20,709 nucleotides of DNA from JANLTP01 sp031363055 (GCA_031363055.1 JANLTP010000135.1:1-20709), one strand, 5' to 3'. Shown: positions 1 through 7,567, counted from the first letter of the stretch. Notes: generated by a model not told the origin, from the letters alone. Program-made: numbers and translations.

Positions 1-336
1 CCACACGGCCGCGCCACCCAGGCCGCCGGCGGCGGCCGTCAGGCACCAAAGCGCAAAGCTTTCGGTCAGGGCGTAACTCGTCAGGCCGAGGGTGTTGATG
101 AGCAGGCCGAACTTGTAGCTTCGCAAGATTCCGAAACGCGCAAAAAGTCCAGGCATCAAGGGAATAAAAATCGCAATGGTCGTGAACGAAATCATCGCGA
201 ATGCGCCGATGGCTGTGGCACTGAAGCCGCGTTGTTGCAAGCTCACCGCCAGCACCGGCGCGCACAACGAAAATGCAGTGACGACGCAGGTAGTTGCCAG
301 ACCGATTCGACACAGTAGGCGAAGGCCTGGATTCAT
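1..336 (-). CDS. MFS-type transporter, N-terminal part (truncated by window edge)
   Basis: Translating the minus strand from the ATG at 336 gives 112 open codons running off the left edge. The product is strongly hydrophobic, with at least three membrane segments: about residues 13-32, 40-60 (AMISFTTIAIFIPLMPG) and 75-110, the last ending in a small-residue AAAGGLGG stretch. The loop GLFARFGILRSYKFG resembles the basic loop between helices 2 and 3 of major facilitator superfamily carriers. I infer an inner-membrane solute or drug transporter; the substrate is unknown. It lies 34 bp downstream of tsaD on the same strand and may be cotranscribed with it. AGGGAC is the likely ribosome binding site; an in-frame GTG nine bases upstream (345) is an alternative start. 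A generic multi-pass membrane protein of another family cannot be excluded from this fragment. Confidence 0.6.
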   Translation of the reverse strand, partial: MNPGLRLLCRIGLATTCVVTAFSLCAPVLAVSLQQRGFSATAIGAFAMISFTTIAIFIPLMPGLFARFGILRSYKFGLLINTLGLTSYALTESFALWCLTAAAGGLGGAAVW

Positions 337-370
337 CTGCGCCACGTCCCTGCCATGGGTTACCCGTGTC

Positions 371-1396
371 TCAAGTGGCCAGATCCTCCAGAGGCCAGCG
401 TGGCCGTACCGTGAAATGGGTCGGCGGTTTCAACGCGGTTTGGGTCGCCTGGAGGCGCAAGGCGCCCGCGAAGGCGATCATCGCGCCATTATCGGTACAC
501 AGTTCGAGTTCTGGGAAAAATACGTCGAAGCCGTGTCGTGTTTGGGCCTGCTTCAGCGCTGCGCGCAAGCTTGAATTGGCGCTGACGCCGCCGGCCACCA
601 CCAGGCGACTGAGTCGGGTGGCCTTTAGCGCCGCCAACGATTTGGTCAGCAAAACCTCCACGATCGCGGCTTCGACTTCGTAGGCCAGATCGCAGCGCGC
701 CTGGTCATCGGCGATGCCTCTTTTGACGCGTGTCAGTACGGCTGTCTTCAAGCCGCTGAAACTGAAGTCAAGGTTTTCGGTGCGCAACATCGGCCGCGGT
801 AATTTGAAAATACCGGGCCGGCCCTGGCGTGCCAGCGCGGCAATAGCGGGCCCGCCGGGGTAGCCAAGGCCCAGCAACTTGGCGCTCTTGTCGAACGCCT
901 CGCCGGCGGCGTCATCGAGGGTGTCGCCAATCAGCTCGTACGAACCCAGTGACCTGACAGCCAACAATTGGGTATGGCCACCCGAAACCAGCAACGCCAG
1001 AAACGGAAAGGCCGGCGGGTCAACTGACAATAACGGCGAGAGTAAATGTCCCTCGAGGTGGTGAATGCCCAAAGCCGGGATGCCGAGTGCCCAGGCTAAC
1101 GATGATCCGAAGGCGGCACCGACCAATAACGCGCCAGCCAGACCCGGGCCTTCGGTGAAGGCGATCGCGTCAAGTTCGGATTTATGGACGCTCGCCTCTG
1201 ACAGCACCTGTGCAGTCAGCGGCAATAATCGGCGAATGTGATCGCGGCTCGCCAACTCGGGGACCACACCGCCATAGTCGGCATGCATCAGCACCTGGGA
1301 ATGCAAGGCTTGGGCCAGCAGCCCGCGTTGGCTGCAGTAGAGCGCCACGCCGGTTTCGTCGCAAGACGTTTCTATGCCCAGTACCAGCTCGCCCAA
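371..1396 (-). CDS. tsaD: tRNA N6-adenosine threonylcarbamoyltransferase TsaD
   Basis: 341 residues, the normal size for bacterial TsaD (Gcp/YgjD). Family knowledge: with TsaB and TsaE it transfers the threonylcarbamoyl group from TC-AMP to A37 of ANN-decoding tRNAs in the cytosol. Visible signatures are the N-terminal LGIETSCDETG ATPase-fold motif, the metal-binding HHLEGH (His113 and His117), LVSGGHTQL near residue 140 and a C-terminal CTDNGAMIAFAG carrying the metal-binding Asp. The start is a TTG at 1396. No ATG or GTG lies in frame just upstream, and AAGGGA sits about five bases before it. Divergent from rpsU, as in many Gamma- and Betaproteobacteria. The identity is very secure; the rare start codon is the only oddity. 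Confidence 0.96.
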   Translation of the reverse strand: MGELVLGIETSCDETGVALYCSQRGLLAQALHSQVLMHADYGGVVPELASRDHIRRLLPLTAQVLSEASVHKSELDAIAFTEGPGLAGALLVGAAFGSSLAWALGIPALGIHHLEGHLLSPLLSVDPPAFPFLALLVSGGHTQLLAVRSLGSYELIGDTLDDAAGEAFDKSAKLLGLGYPGGPAIAALARQGRPGIFKLPRPMLRTENLDFSFSGLKTAVLTRVKRGIADDQARCDLAYEVEAAIVEVLLTKSLAALKATRLSRLVVAGGVSANSSLRAALKQAQTRHGFDVFFPELELCTDNGAMIAFAGALRLQATQTALKPPTHFTVRPRWPLEDLAT

Positions 1397-1407
1397 GCAT
1401 TCCCTTT

Positions 1408-1437
1408 TTGGATAAATTTGCCCGAATGTGCTATTGT
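1408..1437 (+). promoter_or_regulatory. predicted sigma-70 promoter for rpsU operon
   Basis: TTGGAT (1408-1413), an 18-bp spacer, then TATTGT (1432-1437) preceded by TG at 1429-1430, giving an extended -10 (TGC TATTGT). Transcription would start near 1443 and leave a leader of about 135 nt before rpsU. The hexamers are only moderate matches and the call is unconfirmed. I looked for a LexA box (CTGT-N8-ACAG), known upstream of E. coli rpsU, and saw none. Confidence 0.4.
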
Positions 1438-1496
1438 CTCAGGTTCGCCGCTGTAAGCCCTGAGGTTCGGGATATTTACATTTTTAAACCAAGCTT

Positions 1497-1578
1497 TGTA
1501 AGCTTTATTTGCTAGCTTACAGGCAAGCCCGGCCGGGTACCCACAGCGGTAGGCGGCTGTAAAAAGGGGGTGATTTTT
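1497..1578 (+). promoter_or_regulatory. structured rpsU leader with strong ribosome binding site
   Basis: Three candidate hairpins lie in the 5' leader. First, an 8-bp perfect inverted repeat TGTAAGCT/AGCTTACA (1497-1504 and 1514-1521) with a 9-nt loop. Second, the palindrome CCCGGCCGGG (1528-1537). Third, ACAGC/GCTGT (1543-1547 and 1556-1560). The Shine-Dalgarno GGGGGTGA (1566-1573), near-complementary to the 16S 3' end, is flanked by AAAAA (1561-1565) and TTTTT (1574-1578), which could pair and mask it. That suggests post-transcriptional control of S21, by inference only. Confidence 0.4.
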
Positions 1579-1579
1579 A

Positions 1580-1792
1580 ATGCCGACCATTCGTATCAAG
1601 GAAAACGAGCCTTTTGATGTAGCGCTGCGTCGTTTCAAGCGTACCATCGAGAAGGCGGGCATCATCACGGAACTTCGTGCACGCGAGTTCTATGAGAAAC
1701 CCACGGCCGAGCGCAAACGCAAAAAAGCGGCTGCGGTCAAGCGTCATTTCAAGCGCATACGTAGTCAGATGTTGCCGAAAAAGATGTACTGA
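1580..1792 (+). CDS. rpsU: 30S ribosomal protein S21 (bS21)
   Basis: 70 residues, the usual length for bS21, starting MPTIRIKENEPFDVALRRFK and ending in a Lys/Arg-rich tail. bS21 binds the small subunit next to the 3' end of 16S rRNA, near the mRNA platform, and affects initiation. The long basic helices RRFKRTIEKAGI and RKRKKAAAVKRHFKRI are characteristic. The ATG at 1580 is fixed by the strong GGGGGTGA ribosome binding site six bases upstream. It is the first gene of the rpsU-yqeY-dnaG-rpoD block, an arrangement known to coordinate translation, replication and transcription initiation. The protein shows nothing unusual; the leader is the interesting part. Confidence 0.98.
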   Translation: MPTIRIKENEPFDVALRRFKRTIEKAGIITELRAREFYEKPTAERKRKKAAAVKRHFKRIRSQMLPKKMY

Positions 1793-1841
1793 TCGCCGCT
1801 ACTGGTTGTTTTTGCTGTTGTTGGCTGTTGTTTTTACCGTT

Positions 1842-1874
1842 GAGTCGGGCATTGGTCGATCCAATGCCCGAGTC
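1842..1874 (+). terminator. strong hairpin without U-tract between rpsU and yqeY (attenuator or processing site)
   Basis: An 11-bp perfect stem TCGGGCATTGG/CCAATGCCCGA (1845-1855 and 1861-1871) closes a 5-nt loop TCGAT. Two further pairs follow beyond one G-G mismatch (1842-1843 with 1873-1874). The downstream bases AGTCATTTCTGG lack a proper U-run, so it is not a textbook terminator. In E. coli a partial terminator lies between rpsU and dnaG and lowers distal expression; I infer a similar attenuation or RNA-processing role here. The preceding 1801-1840 stretch is TTG/TTT-rich. Confidence 0.45.
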
Positions 1875-1942
1875 ATTTCTGGATCTGCTAGTGCATCCTT
1901 CGATCAATCCCGGCGCCGAGCGGTCCCGGGGGGAGCCCAAAG

Positions 1943-2401
1943 ATGAGTCTTAAAGATCAGATCACCGAAGACATGAAGTCCGCCATGCGCGCTAAACAAA
2001 GCGAGCGGCTGGGTGCCATTCGCTTGCTGCTCGCGGCGGTCAAACAAAAAGAAATCGACGAGCGTATTGTGCTCGACGACGCTCAGGTACTGGCGATCAT
2101 TGAAAAGCTCATCAAGCAGCGCAAGGATTCCATCACACAATTTCAGAGTGCTAAACGCGACGATCTGGTCGTCCGCGAGCAGGCCGAACTGACCTTGCTG
2201 CAGGCCTACCTGCCGCAGCAAGCCAGTCCCGACGAGGTCGCGGCGGCGATTGACGCAGCTATTCTGGCAGTGGGTGCGCAGGGGCCGGCCGACATGGGCA
2301 AGGTCATGGGACCTTTGCGAGCCAAGCTGGCCGGCAAGGCGGACGTAGCGGCCGTGTCGGCGTTGGTCAAGGCGCGACTGGCGGCCCCGCCGGTTGCTTG
2401 A
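1943..2401 (+). CDS. yqeY: GatB/YqeY domain-containing protein
   Basis: 152 residues, typical for free-standing YqeY proteins. The start MSLKDQITEDMKSAMRAKQ and the segment ERLGAIRLLLAAVKQKEID are highly typical. The C-terminal part (DMGKVMGPLRAKLAGKADVAAVSALVKARL) matches the tRNA-binding tail domain shared with the GatB amidotransferase subunit. Its biological role is not firmly established; a tRNA-related function is inferred from the shared domain. The GGGGGGAG ribosome binding site is about eight bases upstream of the ATG. It sits in the standard place between rpsU and dnaG. The last codons and the stop form the first unit of a 15-bp tandem repeat that continues to dnaG. Confidence 0.93.
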   Translation: MSLKDQITEDMKSAMRAKQSERLGAIRLLLAAVKQKEIDERIVLDDAQVLAIIEKLIKQRKDSITQFQSAKRDDLVVREQAELTLLQAYLPQQASPDEVAAAIDAAILAVGAQGPADMGKVMGPLRAKLAGKADVAAVSALVKARLAAPPVA

Positions 2402-2495
2402 CGGCCTGTTGCTTGACGACATGTTGATCGACCACCTGGTGCTTGACGACCCGGTGCCTGACGACCCGGTGCCTGACGTCCTGGTGCCTGATGGG
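2391..2495 (+). repeat. seven-unit 15-bp tandem repeat between yqeY and dnaG
   Basis: Seven contiguous 15-bp units start at 2391, 2406, 2421, 2436, 2451, 2466 and 2481. Examples are CTGGTGCTTGACGAC and CCGGTGCCTGACGAC. Units 4-6 are nearly identical; unit 3 is the most divergent. The first contains the yqeY stop codon. In the frame shared by yqeY and dnaG, every unit except the third carries a TGA, giving reiterated stops (pattern R-P-G-A-stop). In the frame starting at 2421, ATG opens a 27-codon ORF made of L/P-V-P-D-D-like pentapeptides, whose TGA overlaps the dnaG start (ATGA at 2501-2504). No good ribosome binding site precedes that mini-ORF. Confidence 0.85.
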
Positions 2496-2500
2496 CCGCC

Positions 2501-4318
2501 ATGATTCCGCCGTCCTTCATTCAGGAACTGCTGGCGAGAATTGATATTGTCGACGTGGTCGGCCGCGCGGTTCAACTCAAAAAGGCCGGCGCCAACTTCT
2601 CAGGTCTTTGTCCGTTTCACGGCGAGAAATCGCCGTCGTTCACTGTCAGCCCGACCAAACAGTTCTATCACTGTTTCGGCTGTGGTGCGCATGGCACGGC
2701 CATCTCTTTCATGATCGAGCACTCCGGCCTTGGTTTTATCGACGCGGTCAAGGAATTGGCGCAGGCCGCCGGTATGAAAGTGCCGGAACTCGACCGTGCC
2801 GAGGCAGCCGCCCTGCAACGTTCGCGTGATGTCGATCTGTTCGAGTTGATGGCCTCGATTGCGCAGTTCTACAAGCAGCGATTGCGTGAATCAAACCGGG
2901 CTATCGTCTACCTGAAGAACCGCGGCTTGAGCGGCGAGACGGCGGCGCGCTACTCGATCGGTTACGCACCCGAGCCCTGGCGCGGGCTTGAGGCGGCGGT
3001 CGCAGACTATCAGCACGAATCGCTGGTCTTGACCGGTATGGTGATTGACTCAGGGCAGGATCCTGCCGCTGCCGATTCTGCGCCGGCAAGCAAGCGCCGG
3101 TTCGACCGGTTCCGCGACCGGATCATGTTCCCGATTCGAAATCCACGCGGGCAGGTCATTGGTTTTGGCGGCCGGGTGCTCGATAAATCCGAGCCCAAGT
3201 ACATGAATTCGCCAGAAACGCCGCTATTTTCGAAAGGGCGAGAACTTTACGGACTGTTCGAGGCCCGTCAGTCGTTGCGCCAGACCGATTGCGCCATTGT
3301 CGTTGAAGGTTATATGGACGTGGTCATGCTGGCGCAACACGGTGTTCCGAACGCGGTGGCAACCTTGGGCACGGCGACCACCCCCGAGCATGTGCAGAAA
3401 CTGCTGCGCCTGGTTGACCGGGTGGTGTTTGCGTTCGATGGCGACGCCGCTGGCCGCAAGGCCGCGTGGCGCGCGCTCGAGGCGTGTCTGCCGAAGGCCT
3501 CGGACACGAAGCGGATCGATTTCCTTTTCCTGCCGTCGGAACATGATCCGGACAGCTATGTTCGTGAATTTGGCAAAGCCGGATTCGAGCAGTTCATGAA
3601 TAATGCGTTGCCGTTGTCCGAATATCTGGTGTCCGAGCTAGCCAGTCGTTCGTCGGTCGAAACGGCCGAAGGGCGGGCGCAGTTCCTGGCGGCGGCGCGG
3701 CCGTTGGTACTGGCCATGCCGCCGATTGCTCTGCGTCTTCAGTTGGTACATCGATTGGCTGAGTGGGCTCGCATCGCCACGGGCGAGTTGAACAGTTACT
3801 TGCAACAAGGCGCTGGCTTGGTTGCACAAACCGCCCAGTTCAACTCGCCGAGACGCGGCAGTGCCCCATTGTCGGCTCCTGATCAGCGCGCGGGGCGAGT
3901 GCCAATGCGCGCCGCACTTCGGCCGACAAATCTGTTTACCAAGGTGCGTGTTCTGACCGCGTTGCATCCGGTGCTTGCAAAAATGGATATTGATCCCAGT
4001 TTCCTGAGGGGCGAGGTACTTGGCTGGCTCGAGCGCATCGCCCGCTTGCCGGCCGGGAGTTCATTTGCCGGCTTGACTGAGCAGTTGCGGATGGAAAACA
4101 ATGATCTGGCCGAGCAGATTGCCAACGAAGTCAGCACAGCGGCGGCGCTGTCTGAATGCGGAATCGATGAAGCTCGGCAGGAATTTGCAGGCGCAATCCT
4201 GAAATTGCGCGAAGAAGGCTTGGAACTCGAAAAAAAAGCGCTCGCCGAGCGTGGCCTGGCTAGCCCGGAAGACCGTGCCCGATTTCAATTCTTGCTGACG
4301 ATGAGACTGGTCGACTGA
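2501..4318 (+). CDS. dnaG: DNA primase DnaG
   Basis: 605 residues, close to E. coli DnaG. It synthesises RNA primers at the replication fork and binds the DnaB helicase through its C-terminus. Domains in order: CHC2 zinc-binding domain with Cys37, His40, Cys58 and Cys61 (CPFH and HCFGC); the RNA-polymerase core; TOPRIM with catalytic Glu269 (VVEGYMD) and Asp313/Asp315 (AFDGDAAG); and a helical C-terminal region (about 440-605) fitting the helicase-binding domain. The start at ATG 2501 gives the canonical N-terminus PSFIQELLARIDIVDVV. The ribosome binding site is weak (GATGGG), so translation may depend on ribosomes arriving from upstream. A tandem repeat immediately precedes it, and its TGA stop forms part of the rpoD promoter. 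Confidence 0.97.
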   Translation: MIPPSFIQELLARIDIVDVVGRAVQLKKAGANFSGLCPFHGEKSPSFTVSPTKQFYHCFGCGAHGTAISFMIEHSGLGFIDAVKELAQAAGMKVPELDRAEAAALQRSRDVDLFELMASIAQFYKQRLRESNRAIVYLKNRGLSGETAARYSIGYAPEPWRGLEAAVADYQHESLVLTGMVIDSGQDPAAADSAPASKRRFDRFRDRIMFPIRNPRGQVIGFGGRVLDKSEPKYMNSPETPLFSKGRELYGLFEARQSLRQTDCAIVVEGYMDVVMLAQHGVPNAVATLGTATTPEHVQKLLRLVDRVVFAFDGDAAGRKAAWRALEACLPKASDTKRIDFLFLPSEHDPDSYVREFGKAGFEQFMNNALPLSEYLVSELASRSSVETAEGRAQFLAAARPLVLAMPPIALRLQLVHRLAEWARIATGELNSYLQQGAGLVAQTAQFNSPRRGSAPLSAPDQRAGRVPMRAALRPTNLFTKVRVLTALHPVLAKMDIDPSFLRGEVLGWLERIARLPAGSSFAGLTEQLRMENNDLAEQIANEVSTAAALSECGIDEARQEFAGAILKLREEGLELEKKALAERGLASPEDRARFQFLLTMRLVD

Positions 4319-4324
4319 TATAAT
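4295..4324 (+). promoter_or_regulatory. extended -10 promoter for rpoD inside the dnaG end
   Basis: A perfect TATAAT (4319-4324) is preceded by TGA (4316-4318), making a TGN extended -10. A -35-like CTGACG (4295-4300) lies 18 bp upstream. The TG of the extended -10 is the dnaG stop codon itself. Transcription from about 4331 would give a leader of about 70 nt to the rpoD GTG. E. coli likewise has promoters for rpoD within dnaG (established), so a separate rpoD promoter is expected. Confidence 0.65.
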
Positions 4325-4399
4325 TAAAGGTTCCCTGCGGTATGCCTGTTTCTGCTCCTTGAACGGGCGGGGTGGTCGGACATCAGAAAGGTGTGAATT

Positions 4400-7300
4400 G
4401 TGAAGAGTAATCTTAAGCGCACTCCGAAAGGCAATCCTTCACAGGCAGCGGCCGTGAAGCCCGCATCCCGATCTGCGCTCAAGGCGTCAGCCAAACCGGC
4501 CGGCAAACCGGCTGCGAAAGCCGCGACCCGGGGTCCGGCCAGCCAGTCAGCCAAGGCGTCGTCAAAGCTTGCTCCCAAGCTTGCTGCGAAGGTCTCGTCA
4601 AAGGCCGCGTCCAGGAGCGCTGGAAAACCGGCCGGAAACAAGAGCGTGAAGCAGGTCACAAAACCGATCGCAAAGCAGGTGACCAAGCAAATCCATAAGC
4701 CGGCCACCAAATCAACGGCGAACAATGCTGGCAAGGTGGTGAGCAAGAGTATCGTCTCTGCTGCAGCCAAGCCGGTGAGCAAAAGCAGCGTATCCGCCGC
4801 CGCCAACAAGGTCAGCAAGAATTCCCCTCGTGCCGCAGCTTCGGCTGTCGGCAAATCAAAACACACGACTGCATCGAAATCCACCGCTTTGGCCGCTCGT
4901 AAGCCCGCAGCCAAGCTCGGCGGGACTGCAAAAAATGCGGCTACTGGCAAGGCTGTCGCGATGGCGATGTCCAAGAAAGCCGGCTCGAGCGCAGTCAGCA
5001 AAATTGACGGCAAATTGAACAACAAGATCCCCTCCAAAGTGAATGCAGTGTCGAAATCGTCCACAGCAACGGTTAAATTGGTCGCCCAGACGATCGCCAA
5101 GCCTGCCTTGAAGTCGTCCGAAAAAGCTGTGCCGAAATCGGCTGCAAAACTTGCGGCTGGCTCGGTCGGTAAGGTGGTATCGAAAGCAGCGTCGACAGCC
5201 GTGCCGACGGCTGTGCAGACGGCTGTGCAGACAGTAGCGACCGCTAAACCGGTTGCCGAGCTCCGCGATAGTGCAAAGCCCGAACTGAAACTGGTCGCCG
5301 GAACGAGCTTGCCAGCCAGAGGCAAGCCGGGACGCCCACCGGGAAAAAAGAACGCGATCATTGAGGTGATCGCCTCGCCGCAGGCGAAATCGGAGCCAGC
5401 AGGCGACGCCGTCGTGGTCAAAGCCAAGGGTAAACCCGGTCGTCCCCCGAAAAGCGCGAAAGGTGGGATGGCGGACGCCGCCAAGGCGAAAGGCGGCAAA
5501 GCTGTCGGCAAAGTGAACGGTGACCCGGGCAATTCGGTCGATGAATTGGGTGTTGACGATCAGGCCGGTGTTTTCGAAGATGCCGATCCCGATGCAGAAG
5601 TCATTCCCGAAGAGGTCGAGGTCGTTGTAGCACCGGTCAAGACCAAGCGCGGAAATCGTGCCAAGGAAAAGGCACTGCTCAAGGAATTTGGCGGGCGACC
5701 GGGCTTGACCGAGGCCGATCGTGAGGCAACCCGCAACAAACTCAAGCAACTGATCAAGCTCGGCAAGGAACGCGGCTTTCTGACCTACGCAGAAATCAAC
5801 GACCACCTGCCCGAAGATGTCATCGACGCCGAGGCGATTGAATCGATCATCACCACATTCAACGACATGGGCATTGCGGTCTACGACCAGGCGCCCGATG
5901 CCGAAACCTTGTTGATGAACGACAACACGCCGATTGCGACCAGCGACGAAGACGCCGAAGAGGAAGCCGAAGCGGCCCTCTCGACGGTAGACTCGGAGTT
6001 CGGTCGCACCACCGACCCGGTACGCATGTACATGCGCGAAATGGGCTCAGTCGAATTGCTCACGCGTGAGGGCGAGATTGAAATTGCCAAACGTATCGAG
6101 GATGGCTTGAAACACATGGTGACAGCGATTTCTGCCTGTCCCACCACGATTTCCGAAATTCTGGCCAATGCTGAAAAAATCCGTACGGGCACGATGCGTA
6201 TCGATGAAGTCGTCGATGGTCTGATCGACCCGAACGCCGAAGAGCCGGACTTCAGAGCGGTCGCTGCGGCTGCCGCCGAGGCCGATTTTGATGATGATGG
6301 TGATGAAGACGGCGATCCGGGCGGTGCCGCTTCGGCGCGTCTCGAAGAATTGAAGTCACTGGCGCTGGTCAAGCTCGACGGCATCAGCAGTTGGTTCGAC
6401 CGGATGCGCGGGGCCTATGAAAAAGAGGGCTACAAGTCGAAGTCTTATCTGAAGGCGCAAGCCGAGATTCAGGAAGAACTGATGACCATTCGCTTCACGG
6501 CGAAGATGGTCGAGCGACTCTGCGATACCTTGCGTAATCAGGTGGAAGAGGTGCGTAGTCTGGAGCGTGCGATTGGCGATATCTCGGTCAACAAAGTCGG
6601 TATGTTGCGCGAGCGCTTCATCTCGACCTTCCCGGGCAACGAGACCAATCTGAAGTGGGTGGAAGCGGAGCTGGCCACCAGCCCCGCGTACGCGGACATC
6701 TTGCGTCGCAATATTCCGGCGATTCAGGACTTGCAGCAAAAGTTGATCGACCTGCAGGCACGGGTGGTATTGCCGCTCGGTGATCTGAAGGAGATCAATA
6801 AACAGATGGCCACCGGTGAGGCCAAGGCGCGCAAAGCCAAGCGCGAAATGACCGAGGCCAATTTGCGGCTGGTGATTTCGATTGCCAAGAAGTACACCAA
6901 TCGCGGTTTGCAATTCCTTGACCTGATTCAAGAGGGCAACATCGGTCTCATGAAAGCGGTCGACAAGTTCGAGTACCGTCGTGGCTACAAGTTCTCGACC
7001 TATGCCACCTGGTGGATTCGTCAGGCTATCACCCGTTCGATTGCCGATCAGGCCCGCACCATTCGTATTCCGGTGCACATGATTGAAACCATCAACAAGA
7101 TGAACCGCATTTCGCGTCAGATCTTGCAGGAGACCGGTGCCGAGCCTGATCCCGCGACCCTTGCGATCAAGATGGAAATGCCCGAGGACAAGATCCGCAA
7201 GATCCTGAAAATCGCCAAAGAGCCCATTTCGATGGAAACACCGATTGGCGATGACGACGATTCACACCTGGGCGATTTCATCGAGGATACGGCAACCCTT

Positions 7301-7558
7301 GCTCCGTCCGATGCCGCCTTGCACGGCTCGATGCGTGACGTCGTCAAGGAAGTGCTGGACTCACTGACGCCGCGTGAAGCGAAAGTCTTGCGGATGCGGT
7401 TCGGTATCGAGATGAGCACCGATCACACGCTTGAGGAAGTTGGCAAGCAGTTCGATGTGACGCGTGAGCGGATTCGTCAAATAGAAGCCAAGGCGCTGCG
7501 CAAGTTGCGTCACCCGTCGCGGGCCGACAAGCTCAAGAGTTTCCTCGAGGGTCAATAA
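4400..7558 (+). CDS. rpoD: housekeeping sigma-70 RpoD with about 440-residue H1-like N-terminal extension
   Basis: 1052 residues against 613 in E. coli. Residues about 445-1052 are a complete primary sigma: region 1.1 (GKERGFLTYAEINDHLPED, 455-473), region 1.2 (about 533-570), the non-conserved domain, region 2 with the RQAITRSIADQARTIRIPVH stretch and FSTYATWWIRQAI, region 3, and region 4.2 helix-turn-helix (TLEEVGKQFDVTRERIRQIE). Residues 1-370 are Lys/Ala/Ser-rich: 20 of the first 100 residues are lysine, mostly on a four-residue register. AT-hook-like GKPGRPP motifs occur at 308-314 and 344-350. An acidic linker (about 373-412) joins the two parts. The start is GTG at 4400 with AAGGTGTGA upstream and a consensus promoter 76 bp before it, so I accept the extension as translated. 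Lysine-rich RpoD N-termini occur in some Betaproteobacteria, but this one is very long. Confidence 0.95.
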   Translation: MKSNLKRTPKGNPSQAAAVKPASRSALKASAKPAGKPAAKAATRGPASQSAKASSKLAPKLAAKVSSKAASRSAGKPAGNKSVKQVTKPIAKQVTKQIHKPATKSTANNAGKVVSKSIVSAAAKPVSKSSVSAAANKVSKNSPRAAASAVGKSKHTTASKSTALAARKPAAKLGGTAKNAATGKAVAMAMSKKAGSSAVSKIDGKLNNKIPSKVNAVSKSSTATVKLVAQTIAKPALKSSEKAVPKSAAKLAAGSVGKVVSKAASTAVPTAVQTAVQTVATAKPVAELRDSAKPELKLVAGTSLPARGKPGRPPGKKNAIIEVIASPQAKSEPAGDAVVVKAKGKPGRPPKSAKGGMADAAKAKGGKAVGKVNGDPGNSVDELGVDDQAGVFEDADPDAEVIPEEVEVVVAPVKTKRGNRAKEKALLKEFGGRPGLTEADREATRNKLKQLIKLGKERGFLTYAEINDHLPEDVIDAEAIESIITTFNDMGIAVYDQAPDAETLLMNDNTPIATSDEDAEEEAEAALSTVDSEFGRTTDPVRMYMREMGSVELLTREGEIEIAKRIEDGLKHMVTAISACPTTISEILANAEKIRTGTMRIDEVVDGLIDPNAEEPDFRAVAAAAAEADFDDDGDEDGDPGGAASARLEELKSLALVKLDGISSWFDRMRGAYEKEGYKSKSYLKAQAEIQEELMTIRFTAKMVERLCDTLRNQVEEVRSLERAIGDISVNKVGMLRERFISTFPGNETNLKWVEAELATSPAYADILRRNIPAIQDLQQKLIDLQARVVLPLGDLKEINKQMATGEAKARKAKREMTEANLRLVISIAKKYTNRGLQFLDLIQEGNIGLMKAVDKFEYRRGYKFSTYATWWIRQAITRSIADQARTIRIPVHMIETINKMNRISRQILQETGAEPDPATLAIKMEMPEDKIRKILKIAKEPISMETPIGDDDDSHLGDFIEDTATLAPSDAALHGSMRDVVKEVLDSLTPREAKVLRMRFGIEMSTDHTLEEVGKQFDVTRERIRQIEAKALRKLRHPSRADKLKSFLEGQ

Positions 7559-7567
7559 CGGCAGTTC

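Noticed and set aside
1441..1520. Second rpsU promoter (TTTACA at 1475-1480)
   Set aside because: No acceptable -10 hexamer lies 16-18 bp downstream; the AT-rich sequence there is better explained by the leader hairpin.
2391..2495. CRISPR-like array
   Set aside because: Units are contiguous 15-mers without spacers, and no cas gene is present.
4324..5532. 402-codon minus-strand open frame
   Set aside because: It is the mirror image of the low-complexity rpoD extension; the Ala/Leu/Phe-rich product is an artefact of lysine and alanine codons read backwards.
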